A stretch of DNA of 64,000 nt from IMG/VR virus record IMGVR_UViG_3300011115_000716, positions 1-64,000 of that record; one strand, 5' to 3'. The notes below the pieces were generated by a model. That model was not told where the DNA came from, did not search any database, and saw nothing but the letters and a program-made list of their open reading frames with translations. The DNA is from a virus. This document shows, in pieces, positions 14,023-22,350 of the stretch (its first letter is position 1; every line of letters starts with the position of its first letter). The translations under genes and the position numbers were made by a program.

Positions 14023-15767
14023 TGCGGCTGTTGCGTATACTCGCAACGCTATCCGTAACACTACTTTTAGCTCTTACCCCTTTACTATTCCCAGCATCAG
14101 CGTATGCCCAAACACTTAATGAAGCAGAGTCTGCTCTTTCATCTGGAAAGCAAGAGTTAATTGATGCTACCCAAAATAGGAAACTAGCGGACCAAACAGT
14201 ATCCTCAACATTAACAAACTTGCAGTCTTCTAATACAGATGTTGAAACTGCACAAAATAATTACGATAAAAACCTAATCTCAGACCCAACTTGGGTTAAC
14301 CCAACTCAAGAGGTAGAGCACACTCGCTTAGTGCCTAAAACTGAATTAGTTTCTAAAACTACCCCTGTATCTCACATTGAAACAATTACACATACAAATA
14401 TGGTAGAAGTTCTAACCAGTATCCCCCACACAACCATTGTTGAACACACTACTACAACAGTAGTTCCTGGTGGGTTAGTAGCTAAGTCCTATAACCGTCA
14501 AGGTTACAATAATGCCCCTCCACTTCCCCTGTCCGAGGAAACTCCTCTAAACACTGAGAATGTTTCAAACATTGACTTTCAGTGGGGTGGAGGACAGGTT
14601 CTTAACTCAGGCAAATCCGAAGATGTACTTGTAGCTTTTGAAGGTAACCTTATGGTGCCAGTTGATGGTTGGTACAAGTTCTATGCTCCTGGTGACGATG
14701 GAATAAAGCTAGATATTGCTGGAATGAAACTTATTGATGACTGGCGAGATAAGGGTGGAGGCGGAACAGTCTCTGAACAGGTTTGGATTAGAGCTGGTAT
14801 TTTTTATCCAACCACTCTTTATTACTATGAAAATGGTGGAGGTGCTTGGGTTCAGCTTTACTATTCAACTCCAGCCTCAGGATTCCAAATAGTTCCAGCT
14901 AGCTGGTTTGGGGAAAAAACAGTAACAGAGACTACTTATGAGGAAGTTGTTACTTGGGAAACTGTAATCACATACGAAGAAGTTGTGACTTACGAAGACA
15001 TCACAGTTTGGGAAGACGTAACTACTTGGGAAGAAGTTACCACCATGGTTGAGGAGGTATACTTTACAGTAGAGTTAGTTCCAAATCAATTTGCCCCTTT
15101 AATAAAAGATGATGCACTTTTAGCAATTGTAAATGAAAAAGTCATTATAAAAAATATTGCACAGCAAAACTACGATGAGGCAGTAGCCACCCAAGCAGTA
15201 GCTGTTTCTAGAGAAGTGGTTGCAATTAAAGCAATTCCTGATTTAGAACAAGCAGTTATTGACGCTACACCGGTTGTTGTTCCACCTGTTGTTGACCCTC
15301 CAGTAGTGCCAGACCCACAGCCAGAACAAGGTTCAAAGGAAATCCCGGTAGTTATTGAAAATCTTATGGATGTTGACCTACAAGCAGTAGACCCTACTGA
15401 ACTTACTGAAGCACAAGCAGAACAACTTGTAGAGGCAGCCCTTGTTGTATTTGAAACAGCAGAAGAAGGCTCACCAGAATATGCTCAAGCGTTGGATGCA
15501 CTTTACCTTGCAGCCGAACAAGACGACATTGTGGTGGATGAAGCACTTGCTAACATTCCTGGTGTTGGTCAAGCCGCTGTTGCTATTGCTAACGTATTGA
15601 ATGCCATTAGTAACGTAGGTGCAGACATTTCCCCTAAAGCTCGTAAGAAGGCTCAAAACCTTGTAGTTACTACCCTAGTTGTTGGGCAGATTGCTCAATC
15701 AGCCGCCCTAGCAGCCGCTTCGGGTGGTTCATCATCTTCTAATAGAATAAACAGGAGAAAAGAATGA
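14022..15767 (+). CDS. Secreted PA14-domain stalk protein
   Basis: 581 residues. Signal peptide 1-29 (cleavage after ASAYA likely). Helical region 30-85. Eight hexad repeats of V-x-x-T type at about 97-149, rich in Lys, His and Arg. PA14 domain at 150-296 (GWYKFYAPGDDGIKLDI is the core). A second run of acidic hexads (TYEEVV, TWETVI, TYEDIT, VWEDVT, TWEEVT) at about 300-350. Helical region 360-415, Pro/Val linker 416-435 and a C-terminal hydrophobic helix near 545-570 with a basic end. PA14 domains bind carbohydrates. The two opposite-charge repeat runs could pair as a stalk holding PA14 at the tip. Ends ATGA-overlapping the next gene. Confidence 0.8.
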   Translation: MRLLRILATLSVTLLLALTPLLFPASAYAQTLNEAESALSSGKQELIDATQNRKLADQTVSSTLTNLQSSNTDVETAQNNYDKNLISDPTWVNPTQEVEHTRLVPKTELVSKTTPVSHIETITHTNMVEVLTSIPHTTIVEHTTTTVVPGGLVAKSYNRQGYNNAPPLPLSEETPLNTENVSNIDFQWGGGQVLNSGKSEDVLVAFEGNLMVPVDGWYKFYAPGDDGIKLDIAGMKLIDDWRDKGGGGTVSEQVWIRAGIFYPTTLYYYENGGGAWVQLYYSTPASGFQIVPASWFGEKTVTETTYEEVVTWETVITYEEVVTYEDITVWEDVTTWEEVTTMVEEVYFTVELVPNQFAPLIKDDALLAIVNEKVIIKNIAQQNYDEAVATQAVAVSREVVAIKAIPDLEQAVIDATPVVVPPVVDPPVVPDPQPEQGSKEIPVVIENLMDVDLQAVDPTELTEAQAEQLVEAALVVFETAEEGSPEYAQALDALYLAAEQDDIVVDEALANIPGVGQAAVAIANVLNAISNVGADISPKARKKAQNLVVTTLVVGQIAQSAALAAASGGSSSSNRINRRKE

Positions 15768-15952
15768 AAAAAGTAAAGAAATTCCTAGTGGCTTTGCTTA
15801 GAGACCTGCTTGACCAGGCTTGGACCCTTTTAGGTCTAGCTCTTGGTTGGGTTCTTCTTGAAGGCTCTGCTCGTGACATTGTAGGTAAGTTGATTGGTGT
15901 TACCCTTCTTATCTGGATTGTTACTTTCCCACTGCGTAACCGTGACGAATAA
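15764..15952 (+). CDS. Small membrane protein, possible second holin
   Basis: 62 residues. Hydrophobic segments at about 17-32 and 42-55 with a basic N-terminus (KKVKK) and charged C-end. It overlaps the PA14 gene by four bases and precedes the M23 endolysin, so an antiholin or spanin-like role is possible. Confidence 0.6.
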   Translation: MKKVKKFLVALLRDLLDQAWTLLGLALGWVLLEGSARDIVGKLIGVTLLIWIVTFPLRNRDE

Positions 15953-15986
15953 GAGATAATAAAACTATCTATCTGAAAGGACAACC

Positions 15987-16445
15987 ATGTCTGAAATTGT
16001 ATATCATGAACCATTTGATAAAAAACTTAGAGGCGATGAACTTGGTAACTTGGCTCCGTACCGTAATGGGCGACCACACCGTGGGCAAGACTGGCACCCT
16101 GCCGAAAAGTCTGCTATTCACGCTATTTGTGACGGTACTGTCGGGCTAGTTGACTGGTCTGATGTTTTAGGTAACTTTATTGTTCACTCTTCAAAAGACG
16201 CTAAACACTGGGTGCTTTATGCTCACTTAGCAAAACCAAGCACTCTTAAAAAGGGTGACAAGGTTGAAGGTGGCAAAACTGTTCTTGGATTAGTTGGTGG
16301 TGGAAAGAACACTCCTTCAGGTTCAGCATCTACTGGTGCACATCTACACATGACTGTTGCAACAATGGGAAAGAACTACCAAGGCGTAGAAGCACACTTG
16401 CTTCCATTTGAGCGTCTAGTAGACCCTCTAACCCTCTTTAAGTAA
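15987..16445 (+). CDS. M23 peptidase endolysin
   Basis: 152 residues, nearly all one LytM/M23 domain. Zinc ligands are visible as H31 and D35 (HRGQDW) and H119-x-H121 (AHLHM), with H80 (YAHL) as the catalytic helper. M23 peptidases cut short peptide bridges in peptidoglycan. Without a signal peptide, it should reach the wall through the holin. ATG follows GAAAGGACAACC. Confidence 0.9.
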   Translation: MSEIVYHEPFDKKLRGDELGNLAPYRNGRPHRGQDWHPAEKSAIHAICDGTVGLVDWSDVLGNFIVHSSKDAKHWVLYAHLAKPSTLKKGDKVEGGKTVLGLVGGGKNTPSGSASTGAHLHMTVATMGKNYQGVEAHLLPFERLVDPLTLFK

Positions 16446-16446
16446 A

Positions 16447-16638
16447 ATGTTTTCCCGTAAACCCGTGGTACCCAATAATCGCTCTATAAAAACTTTGATG
16501 AGTGAGTTTAAGGCACCCCGGGATTTTGCTAGTAATAGTAGAAACTCCGGAAGGGAGCTTGCTAGCATTAGAAGCTGGGCACGGAGGGGTCGTCAAAATT
16601 CAGAAGGTTTTGGCGGAGGAAGAGTCGTAGGTAAATAA
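16447..16638 (+). CDS. Small basic hypothetical protein
   Basis: 63 residues, Arg/Ser/Asn rich, likely disordered. No separate ribosome site: it starts directly after the endolysin stop. Function unknown. Confidence 0.6.
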   Translation: MFSRKPVVPNNRSIKTLMSEFKAPRDFASNSRNSGRELASIRSWARRGRQNSEGFGGGRVVGK

Positions 16639-16639
16639 T

Positions 16640-16984
16640 ATGGACCAAATTGTCCTTTACTGGGCTGCAGGAGTCATTGCAGTTGGAAGTGCACTCGGGT
16701 TGCTATGGAAACTTATAAAGCCTTTGTGCGACCGTATACACGCTGCTATGGATGCTTGGGACGCATTCCTTAGAGATTGGGCTGGGGAACCGGCATCACC
16801 TGGACGTTCCGCCGTGCCGGGTGTAATGGAGCGCTTAAACCGTATTGACGGTGAATTGAAGCGAAACGGCGGCTCTTCTATGAAAGACGCAATAAATCGA
16901 GTTGAAAAAAAATTAGAGCAAATAGATGCTAGGCTCGAGGACGGTAATAAACGATTTGAAGCTATTGAGGAAAAAATATTGTGA
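16640..16984 (+). CDS. Membrane protein with C-terminal coiled coil
   Basis: 114 residues. One transmembrane helix at about 5-27, then a linker and a charged coiled coil (65-114) with an NGGSS break. This shape recalls DUF2746-type actinophage proteins, often placed near lysis genes. Overlaps the next gene by four bases. Confidence 0.6.
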   Translation: MDQIVLYWAAGVIAVGSALGLLWKLIKPLCDRIHAAMDAWDAFLRDWAGEPASPGRSAVPGVMERLNRIDGELKRNGGSSMKDAINRVEKKLEQIDARLEDGNKRFEAIEEKIL

Positions 16985-17481
16985 TTATTCCAGAATTTGA
17001 TAAAAGTAGAATTGCTAGCCCTGATGCTATCAAAGGTGCTGTAGACACTTTAACTAGTGAAATGCAAAGAAAAGATGAAAGAACCAAAGTAAGGGTAAAA
17101 GAAAACTGGGATGCCGCCAAGAAAGCAAACCAGGCAGCCATAACCGCAGCTGAAAAAACAGCTGCAAGAAAAAAAGCGGCTACTGCTAAAAAAAGAGCCG
17201 CAACTCGAGCTGCCAATAAAACTAAAGCTGTAACTACAACTACTAAAACGTCTGTTCCTGGCCAATCAGGTGCTGCCAAAGGTAGACCAAATACTAAAGC
17301 TAGTACTAAGACTGCCGGTCCTGGGGTAAACAAGATGGCTAAGGCTACTATTAATAAAACTGCTGCAAGAAATGTAAGAAAATCTACAAAAGTTACTCCA
17401 GTTACTAGCGTTCCTAAAATTAAACCGGTTAATGGCGCTGGTAGACGCACTAATGGTGCTCCAAAAAAGCGTATGCGTTAA
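16981..17481 (+). CDS. Histone H1-like Lys/Ala-rich protein
   Basis: 166 residues, GTG start overlapping the gene before. From residue 40 to the end, Ala, Lys, Thr, Arg and Pro dominate (AARKKAATAKKRAATRAANK), like bacterial H1 or Hc1 tails. It should bind DNA or RNA electrostatically. Role could be genome condensation or host nucleoid effects. Not a homology claim, since composition alone drives it. Confidence 0.65.
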   Translation: MIIPEFDKSRIASPDAIKGAVDTLTSEMQRKDERTKVRVKENWDAAKKANQAAITAAEKTAARKKAATAKKRAATRAANKTKAVTTTTKTSVPGQSGAAKGRPNTKASTKTAGPGVNKMAKATINKTAARNVRKSTKVTPVTSVPKIKPVNGAGRRTNGAPKKRMR

Positions 17482-17548
17482 TATTGAGTTTATGCTTTAA
17501 ATTTTTCTAAAATAAGGCAATCTTATATTAGAATTAAAGGAGTTTACT

Positions 17549-17785
17549 ATGGCTAATTGTGCCAATTGCAGTTCAGACGCTTTATATGTCTATCAGATTA
17601 CTTCTGATTATGGCATTAACTATTGCCAACGTCACCTCCCGTCAATCCTATCTCGTGGACATCAACCAAACCTATTTGCAGCTCCTGTTGAGGAGTCTGT
17701 GGTTGAGGCCCCATCTAAGGGGAAAAAGAGCCAGGCAGTAGTTGAGCCTGAAGACGTGGTAGAAGACGATGCCCTTAATTCGTAA
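17549..17785 (+). CDS. Small Cys-zinc protein with acidic tail
   Basis: 78 residues. CANC near the start and CQRH near residue 27 form a possible zinc site (Cys-x2-Cys then Cys-x2-His). Acidic, Val-rich tail. AAAGGAG ribosome site. Overlaps the next gene by 17 bp. Confidence 0.68.
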   Translation: MANCANCSSDALYVYQITSDYGINYCQRHLPSILSRGHQPNLFAAPVEESVVEAPSKGKKSQAVVEPEDVVEDDALNS

Positions 17786-18011
17786 GTTTGCCGTACAGGG
17801 ACACGCTGTCCCCAACGGCTATAGCAGTCCCCGTGGACCGTTCCCGCCTGAGATTTTCGCGCAGAATCCTAGGGCGTATGACGAATCATTTCAATCCGAC
17901 TCCTTACCTGAAGCATTTGATGATATACGTATGTTTAGGTGTAAATATTGCACTGACATACTCTACGAGGATGAATTAACTAACCATGATTGCAATCAGG
18001 AAGAAGAATAA
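17769..18011 (+). CDS. Small zinc-finger-like protein
   Basis: 80 residues. CKYC near residue 58 and HDC near 73 give a possible zinc site near the C-terminus; N-terminal half is Pro/Gly rich. It overlaps the Cys-zinc gene and precedes the PASTA protein. Confidence 0.65.
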   Translation: MPLIRKFAVQGHAVPNGYSSPRGPFPPEIFAQNPRAYDESFQSDSLPEAFDDIRMFRCKYCTDILYEDELTNHDCNQEEE

Positions 18012-18013
18012 AA

Positions 18014-18694
18014 ATGGCAACAAATAATAATGGTCATCTACTAGATGACTCAGGAAACGTAGTCGTTGACTTTGTATGGGGTAACTTTCCTCTACAGCCA
18101 AACGACGTACGCCCAGACACAGCAACTGGTCGTCTAGACTTTGCTCTATCTAACCACACCACCGCTGAAGGAGGCTGGAATGGATATCCTCTGTTTGAGC
18201 CAAACACCGATGGAGAGTTCACAGGTTCTGCCTATGCTTACACCCCATTCATCGTTGTACCTAACGTTCTAGGTCTAACCACTGCTTTGGCTTTGGATGC
18301 ACTTAAGGACGCTGGTTACGTAGCTGCAAACATTACCCAAACCACAGGGGTAACAAACACTGCTACTCAGCCAACAGGCATCAACGTGACTACAACCACT
18401 GCTGCAACTGTAACTGTTGCTGGTGGAACAACCTCATGGCCTGTAGGCACTAAGGTAACTATCTCCGCTGGAACAGGCATCCCAACAGCACTTGTTGGTA
18501 CTTGGTCAGTAACTGGTGGTAACGGAACTACCATTATCATCTCAGGTACTGGTTGGACAGTAGCAAACACTGGAGCAATTACTCCAGGAACCAGACTAAC
18601 TGGTGCTTCTGGAACTGTAAAGACTCAGACTGTTGCTGCTAACGCAGACAGCATTGCACTTGGTACTGCAATTACTACCACTTCTTGGGCTTAA
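18014..18694 (+). CDS. Virion protein with PASTA domain and FCCH-like module
   Basis: 226 residues from ATG at 18014 (ribosome site AGGAAG nine bases away; an in-frame TTG further up is less likely). A PASTA domain (VVPNVLGLTTALALDALKDA) sits at about 78-105 and a beta-rich module (TTSWPVGTKVTISAGTGIP) follows at about 125-205. PASTA domains bind peptidoglycan or beta-lactam-like groups, so this may decorate the capsid or tail and touch the wall. It sits at the head end of the module. Confidence 0.7.
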   Translation: MATNNNGHLLDDSGNVVVDFVWGNFPLQPNDVRPDTATGRLDFALSNHTTAEGGWNGYPLFEPNTDGEFTGSAYAYTPFIVVPNVLGLTTALALDALKDAGYVAANITQTTGVTNTATQPTGINVTTTTAATVTVAGGTTSWPVGTKVTISAGTGIPTALVGTWSVTGGNGTTIIISGTGWTVANTGAITPGTRLTGASGTVKTQTVAANADSIALGTAITTTSWA

Positions 18695-18711
18695 TTCTTA
18701 GGAAGTAACTA

Positions 18712-19392
18712 ATGCCTAATCTTGAGGGAGCGACGCCTGGCGGCTATGATGCTGCTACGGCGTCCTCCTTTGAGAAGGGTATGACAGCCGATGCTGAAGG
18801 CAATCTTTTTTATCAGCAATTTTCAAACTCTAAATATGCTGGACAATATAACCCAGTAGAGTATGACAGCATTGAAGGCGAAACTGATGAGAATGGAATT
18901 CTCATCGACCCTAACGCATCCCCAGAGGGTCCTGCTCCACTTACAGATGTTCCTACATCTTCAACAAATGTTAGGCGACCTCGCACAGTAGCTGCCGGCT
19001 ATGATGAGCAGCGACAAGTTCTTACTGTTATGTTCCGTGATGGAACCCTTTTTAACTTTTATAACGTGGATGCTGGTACGTGGAAAACATTCCACAACTC
19101 TTATTCTAAAGGTCCTATGTTAAACCTTTGGAACAAAGGTACGTATAGCCCTGGAGCTCTTCTTACATCTCCGCACTCTTATGGACCGGCAGACACTTCA
19201 AATGTAAGCCCTGAGGTCTTAGCGGGTATTTACCGTGTTGCACGTTCCAGCCAATTCCGCTATGCTTCTAATAAGGGTACAGTGTATCGCACTGCCCAAG
19301 GTAAGGCCTATACTCCACCTAAATCAAAAAAAGGTAATGCACCAAAAAATACTCCACCTGCTGCAAAGGCACATAAACCACATAAACCATAG
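18712..19392 (+). CDS. KTSC-domain virion protein
   Basis: 226 residues. VAAGYDEQRQVLTVMFRDGT at about 95-115 and FNFYNVDAGTWKTFHNSYSK after it match the KTSC pattern (AxGYD, V-x-F-x-x-G, then a helix with a KG at the end). Flanks are low complexity with a Lys/Pro-rich tail. Function of KTSC is unknown. Position suggests a head-associated role. Confidence 0.68.
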   Translation: MPNLEGATPGGYDAATASSFEKGMTADAEGNLFYQQFSNSKYAGQYNPVEYDSIEGETDENGILIDPNASPEGPAPLTDVPTSSTNVRRPRTVAAGYDEQRQVLTVMFRDGTLFNFYNVDAGTWKTFHNSYSKGPMLNLWNKGTYSPGALLTSPHSYGPADTSNVSPEVLAGIYRVARSSQFRYASNKGTVYRTAQGKAYTPPKSKKGNAPKNTPPAAKAHKPHKP

Positions 19393-19398
19393 GAAACA

Positions 19399-19725
19399 AT
19401 GCCCAAGGTTCACAACATCGGAAAACAACACTTTTTTCAATATATGCGTTTCCCCGCTCAATGGGGGCGTAAGATTGCAGTTAAAGGTTACACTCAAGAA
19501 ATAAGAGAGCCCTTTAGAACATCTGAGCCGTGGATTATCCGGTTACCGTTTTATAGAGCTCTTGTAGTTGGTAAATGGACTGGAACACAACCAAATGAAG
19601 AATCGGCATTACAAAACGCACTAAGAGGACGGATATTAACTGATGAAGATTTCACTAAAGAAAAAGGATGGACTCCAGCCAAGTACAAAACTGGAGAAGA
19701 GAGTGTCTGGAATTGGGACGTCTGA
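19399..19725 (+). CDS. Hypothetical protein
   Basis: 108 residues, ATG after AGGAAACA. Aromatic and basic (several Trp). No family recognised. Being two genes before the large terminase, it could be part of packaging. Confidence 0.65.
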   Translation: MPKVHNIGKQHFFQYMRFPAQWGRKIAVKGYTQEIREPFRTSEPWIIRLPFYRALVVGKWTGTQPNEESALQNALRGRILTDEDFTKEKGWTPAKYKTGEESVWNWDV

Positions 19726-19888
19726 TTTAATTATGTGGGCTGAGAATGCCCTATTTGTTATTGGCAAAGAAGTTACCCATCATCAACGTGATAAAGACAT
19801 GGATGCTATTCTTGAAGCCGAACTTGGTGCAGAAGCCTTACTTGTAATTGTTCGTGAGTTAAAGAAACGCGCTGAAAATGACTGGTAA
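19703..19888 (+). CDS. Hypothetical protein, candidate small terminase piece
   Basis: 61 residues if GTG at 19703 is used, supported by GGAG six bases upstream; an ATG at 19733 would give 51. Helical, with an Ala/Glu/Leu C-terminus. It directly precedes the large terminase and overlaps it by 11 bp. It is too short for a normal small terminase, so this is only a positional guess. Confidence 0.5.
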   Translation: MSGIGTSDLIMWAENALFVIGKEVTHHQRDKDMDAILEAELGAEALLVIVRELKKRAENDW

Positions 19889-21542
19889 TCACGAAGAAGA
19901 AGAAACTTACAGAGATGATGACGAGCAATATGAGGATAATCCCTGGGAGTTAGATGACGAGGATGAAGATGAGCAATTTCAGGAAATTACTCCTGAGATG
20001 TACGCTGATGAAACCTTAGATGAGTTTGAAGAACTAGATGAGGAAGATGACCTCGATGAGTTTTCCCAAGATTTTGTTGACCGATTAATTGATAAGATGA
20101 TGCAGTTTATGGTTGTGTTGGTTGGCCACGACCTGCATCCATACCAAAAGCCTTTGGCTAGACGAATGATGGAATCTATCATCATAAATGATGGTGAAGA
20201 AATCACAGCACTTGCTGCACGTCAGTCTGGTAAGTCAGAAACAATTGCTGACACAGTATCTACGCTTATGGTTCTTCTTCCTAGGCTTGCTAATATATAC
20301 CCAGAGCTTTTAGGAAAATATAAAGATGGGTTGATGGTTGGGCTATTTGCTCCTACTGAATCACAGGCTGAAACACTGTTCAGCAGAACTGTAACTCGAC
20401 TTAGCTCTGAGCGAGCTTTGGATGTTTTGAGCGACCCAGAGATTGATGATGTTGCCGCTAAGGTAGGTGGCGTTACCAAAATGATTAGGCTAAAGAAGTC
20501 GGGCAGTAGCCTAACAATGATGACTGCTAACCCAAGAGCAAAGATTGAGTCTAAGTCGTTCCACCTTATTGTTATTGACGAATGTCAAGAAGCGGACGAC
20601 TTTATTGTAAATAAGTCTATCTCTCCTATGCGTGCCTATTACGCAGGAACCATGGTAAAAACCGGAACACCTACAACTTCTAAGAATAACTTTTACCGTT
20701 CTATTCAGCTAAACAGGCGTAGACAAACAGGTAAACGAGCTAGACAGAACCACTTTCAGTGGGACTGGAGAGACGTATCAAAATATAACGATAACTATAA
20801 TCGGTTCATTAAAAAAGAAACACTTCGTATTGGAGAAGATTCAGATGAGTTTCAAATGTCGTACAACTGCAAATGGCTACTTGAACGCGGAATGTTTGTT
20901 ACGAGTTCCGTCATGGATGACCTTGGTGACACATCTCAAGAGCTCGTCAAAGTTTGGCATCAAACCCCTGTTGTGGTTGGAGTCGACCCAGCTCGAAAGA
21001 TGGACTCCACTGTTGTTACGGTTGTCTGGGTTGACTGGGACCGTCCCGATGAGTTTGGCTATTTCGACCATCGAGTCCTTAACTGGCTTGAAATCCAAGG
21101 AGATGACTGGGAAGAGCAATACTTCCAAATAGTTAACTTCTTATCTAACTACGATGTTCTTGCTATTGGAGTAGACGCCAATGGTGTTGGTGACGTAGTT
21201 GCCCAACGTCTAAAAGTACTTATGCCTCGTGCTGAGGTAATACCATTAACATCTAGCCAATCAGAGCAATCTAGTAGGTTTAAACACCTACAAGCTTTGA
21301 TTCAAAGGGAGATGTTATCATTCCCTGCTCACGCAAAGACGCGCCGACTTAATCTGTGGAAGCGTTTTTATCAACAAATGATTGATGCTGAAATTCAATA
21401 TAAAGGTAACAGCTTTACTGTTGCTGCCCCGAGAGAAGCTTACGCTCACGATGACTTTGTTGATAGCCTGGCTATTGCTTGTTCTCTTACAAAAGAACTA
21501 GTTATGCCTACCGTAGAAGTTGGAACAAACCCTTTCTTCTAA
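19878..21542 (+). CDS. terL: Terminase large subunit
   Basis: 554 residues. ATPase: Walker A AARQSGKSE at about 113-121 and Walker B IVIDE at 231-235. Nuclease: VVVGVDPARK with D370, GVDANGVGD with D433 and HDDFVDSLA with D525/D526/D529 supply the RNase H-like metal site. The protein powers DNA packaging and cuts the concatemer at the portal. The first about 65 residues are an unusual Asp/Glu-rich extension. A small terminase was not recognised. Confidence 0.95.
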   Translation: MTGNHEEEETYRDDDEQYEDNPWELDDEDEDEQFQEITPEMYADETLDEFEELDEEDDLDEFSQDFVDRLIDKMMQFMVVLVGHDLHPYQKPLARRMMESIIINDGEEITALAARQSGKSETIADTVSTLMVLLPRLANIYPELLGKYKDGLMVGLFAPTESQAETLFSRTVTRLSSERALDVLSDPEIDDVAAKVGGVTKMIRLKKSGSSLTMMTANPRAKIESKSFHLIVIDECQEADDFIVNKSISPMRAYYAGTMVKTGTPTTSKNNFYRSIQLNRRRQTGKRARQNHFQWDWRDVSKYNDNYNRFIKKETLRIGEDSDEFQMSYNCKWLLERGMFVTSSVMDDLGDTSQELVKVWHQTPVVVGVDPARKMDSTVVTVVWVDWDRPDEFGYFDHRVLNWLEIQGDDWEEQYFQIVNFLSNYDVLAIGVDANGVGDVVAQRLKVLMPRAEVIPLTSSQSEQSSRFKHLQALIQREMLSFPAHAKTRRLNLWKRFYQQMIDAEIQYKGNSFTVAAPREAYAHDDFVDSLAIACSLTKELVMPTVEVGTNPFF

Positions 21543-21548
21543 AAAGTT

Positions 21549-21576
21549 TTGAGTTAAGGCAGAAAAATAGTACATA
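21549..21576 (+). promoter_or_regulatory. Repeated late-promoter-like motif, copy 1
   Basis: TTGAGTTAAGGCA then A-rich spacer and TACATA, 16 bp between the TTGAGT and TACATA boxes. A near-identical element precedes the scaffold gene. Confidence 0.4.
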
Positions 21577-21637
21577 AAGCCCCAAACTAGTAAAGGAAAT
21601 ACTCGAGTTTTCCACTATCAAATTTAAGGAGTTCCCC

Positions 21638-22033
21638 ATGGGTATTGCACCAAACCCTATGTTCCCAGAGCGCGCAGCTCAGGGATATGAAATCAAGCCT
21701 GCAGGTAATGAAGAACGTCGCGGCCCACTTCGCTTTGAAGAAGGTATTGCTACTGACACTGACGTACCTACCGACTTCCAGAAGGGTATCATGAACGGCT
21801 TTGCAGCTGCTCCTGGTCGCCCAAACCGCAACGCTCCAGTATGGCAGAAGCCAGCTGCTGAGACCATGTCAGAACGTGCACACGTAGGTTCTTGTTCATG
21901 GATTGAAGCACCTACCTTCCTTAGTGAATTTGCTTATGGTTCTTACTCACAGAACTCAGAGCAGGTTATTGAAACTAAAGTTGTTTCAGGTGGTCGCGTA
22001 CAGCGTCTAAACCCAACAGTCGTAAACGACTAA
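21638..22033 (+). CDS. Hypothetical head-region protein
   Basis: 131 residues, ATG after AAGGAG. Contains VGSCSW at about 88-93. Gly/Pro-rich N-terminus. Sits between the large terminase and portal, so a packaging or head role is possible. Family unknown. Confidence 0.7.
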   Translation: MGIAPNPMFPERAAQGYEIKPAGNEERRGPLRFEEGIATDTDVPTDFQKGIMNGFAAAPGRPNRNAPVWQKPAAETMSERAHVGSCSWIEAPTFLSEFAYGSYSQNSEQVIETKVVSGGRVQRLNPTVVND

Positions 22034-22054
22034 TTTAAGAGTTTAACAACCTTG

Positions 22055-22082
22055 CCCCACTTTGCAATAGTAGAGTGGGGTT
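22055..22082 (+). terminator. Hairpin, possible terminator
   Basis: CCCCACT/AGTGGGG stem with a 12-base loop, followed by only two T. Weak terminator or attenuator. Confidence 0.4.
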
Positions 22083-22095
22083 AGGAAGTTGACCC

Positions 22096-22350
22096 TTGAG
22101 GAGCAAATTGTCTGACGTCCCAGTTAATGAAAAGCTTTATGCCATGGTAGTAACCCAGGCCAAAGCTAAGTACCGTATTTATCCGAGCCCGGGTGCCTCG
22201 CACTGGGTACATCGTAGATATTTGGAACTGGGTGGCAAGTATATTGACTCTGAAGAAATTGCAGAGCGCAAGAGAATTATGAGAGCCTGGCAAGAGCGTA
22301 AAGCTAAAGCACGTGGCCACAATGATGACGACAAGAAGGATAGTAAGTAA
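22096..22350 (+). CDS. Hypothetical protein before portal
   Basis: 84 residues with a TTG start at 22096, supported by AGGAAG seven bases upstream; a second TTG at 22108 follows GAGGAG with a short gap. It has a conserved-looking YPSPGASHWVHRRYLELGGK stretch and a basic C-terminus. Family unknown. The TAATG overlap with the portal gene supports translation. Confidence 0.65.
   Translation: MRSKLSDVPVNEKLYAMVVTQAKAKYRIYPSPGASHWVHRRYLELGGKYIDSEEIAERKRIMRAWQERKAKARGHNDDDKKDSK

Noticed and set aside
19643-19702. Longer start for the gene before the large terminase
   Set aside because: Would overlap the preceding gene by 83 bp and has no ribosome site; GTG 19703 has one.
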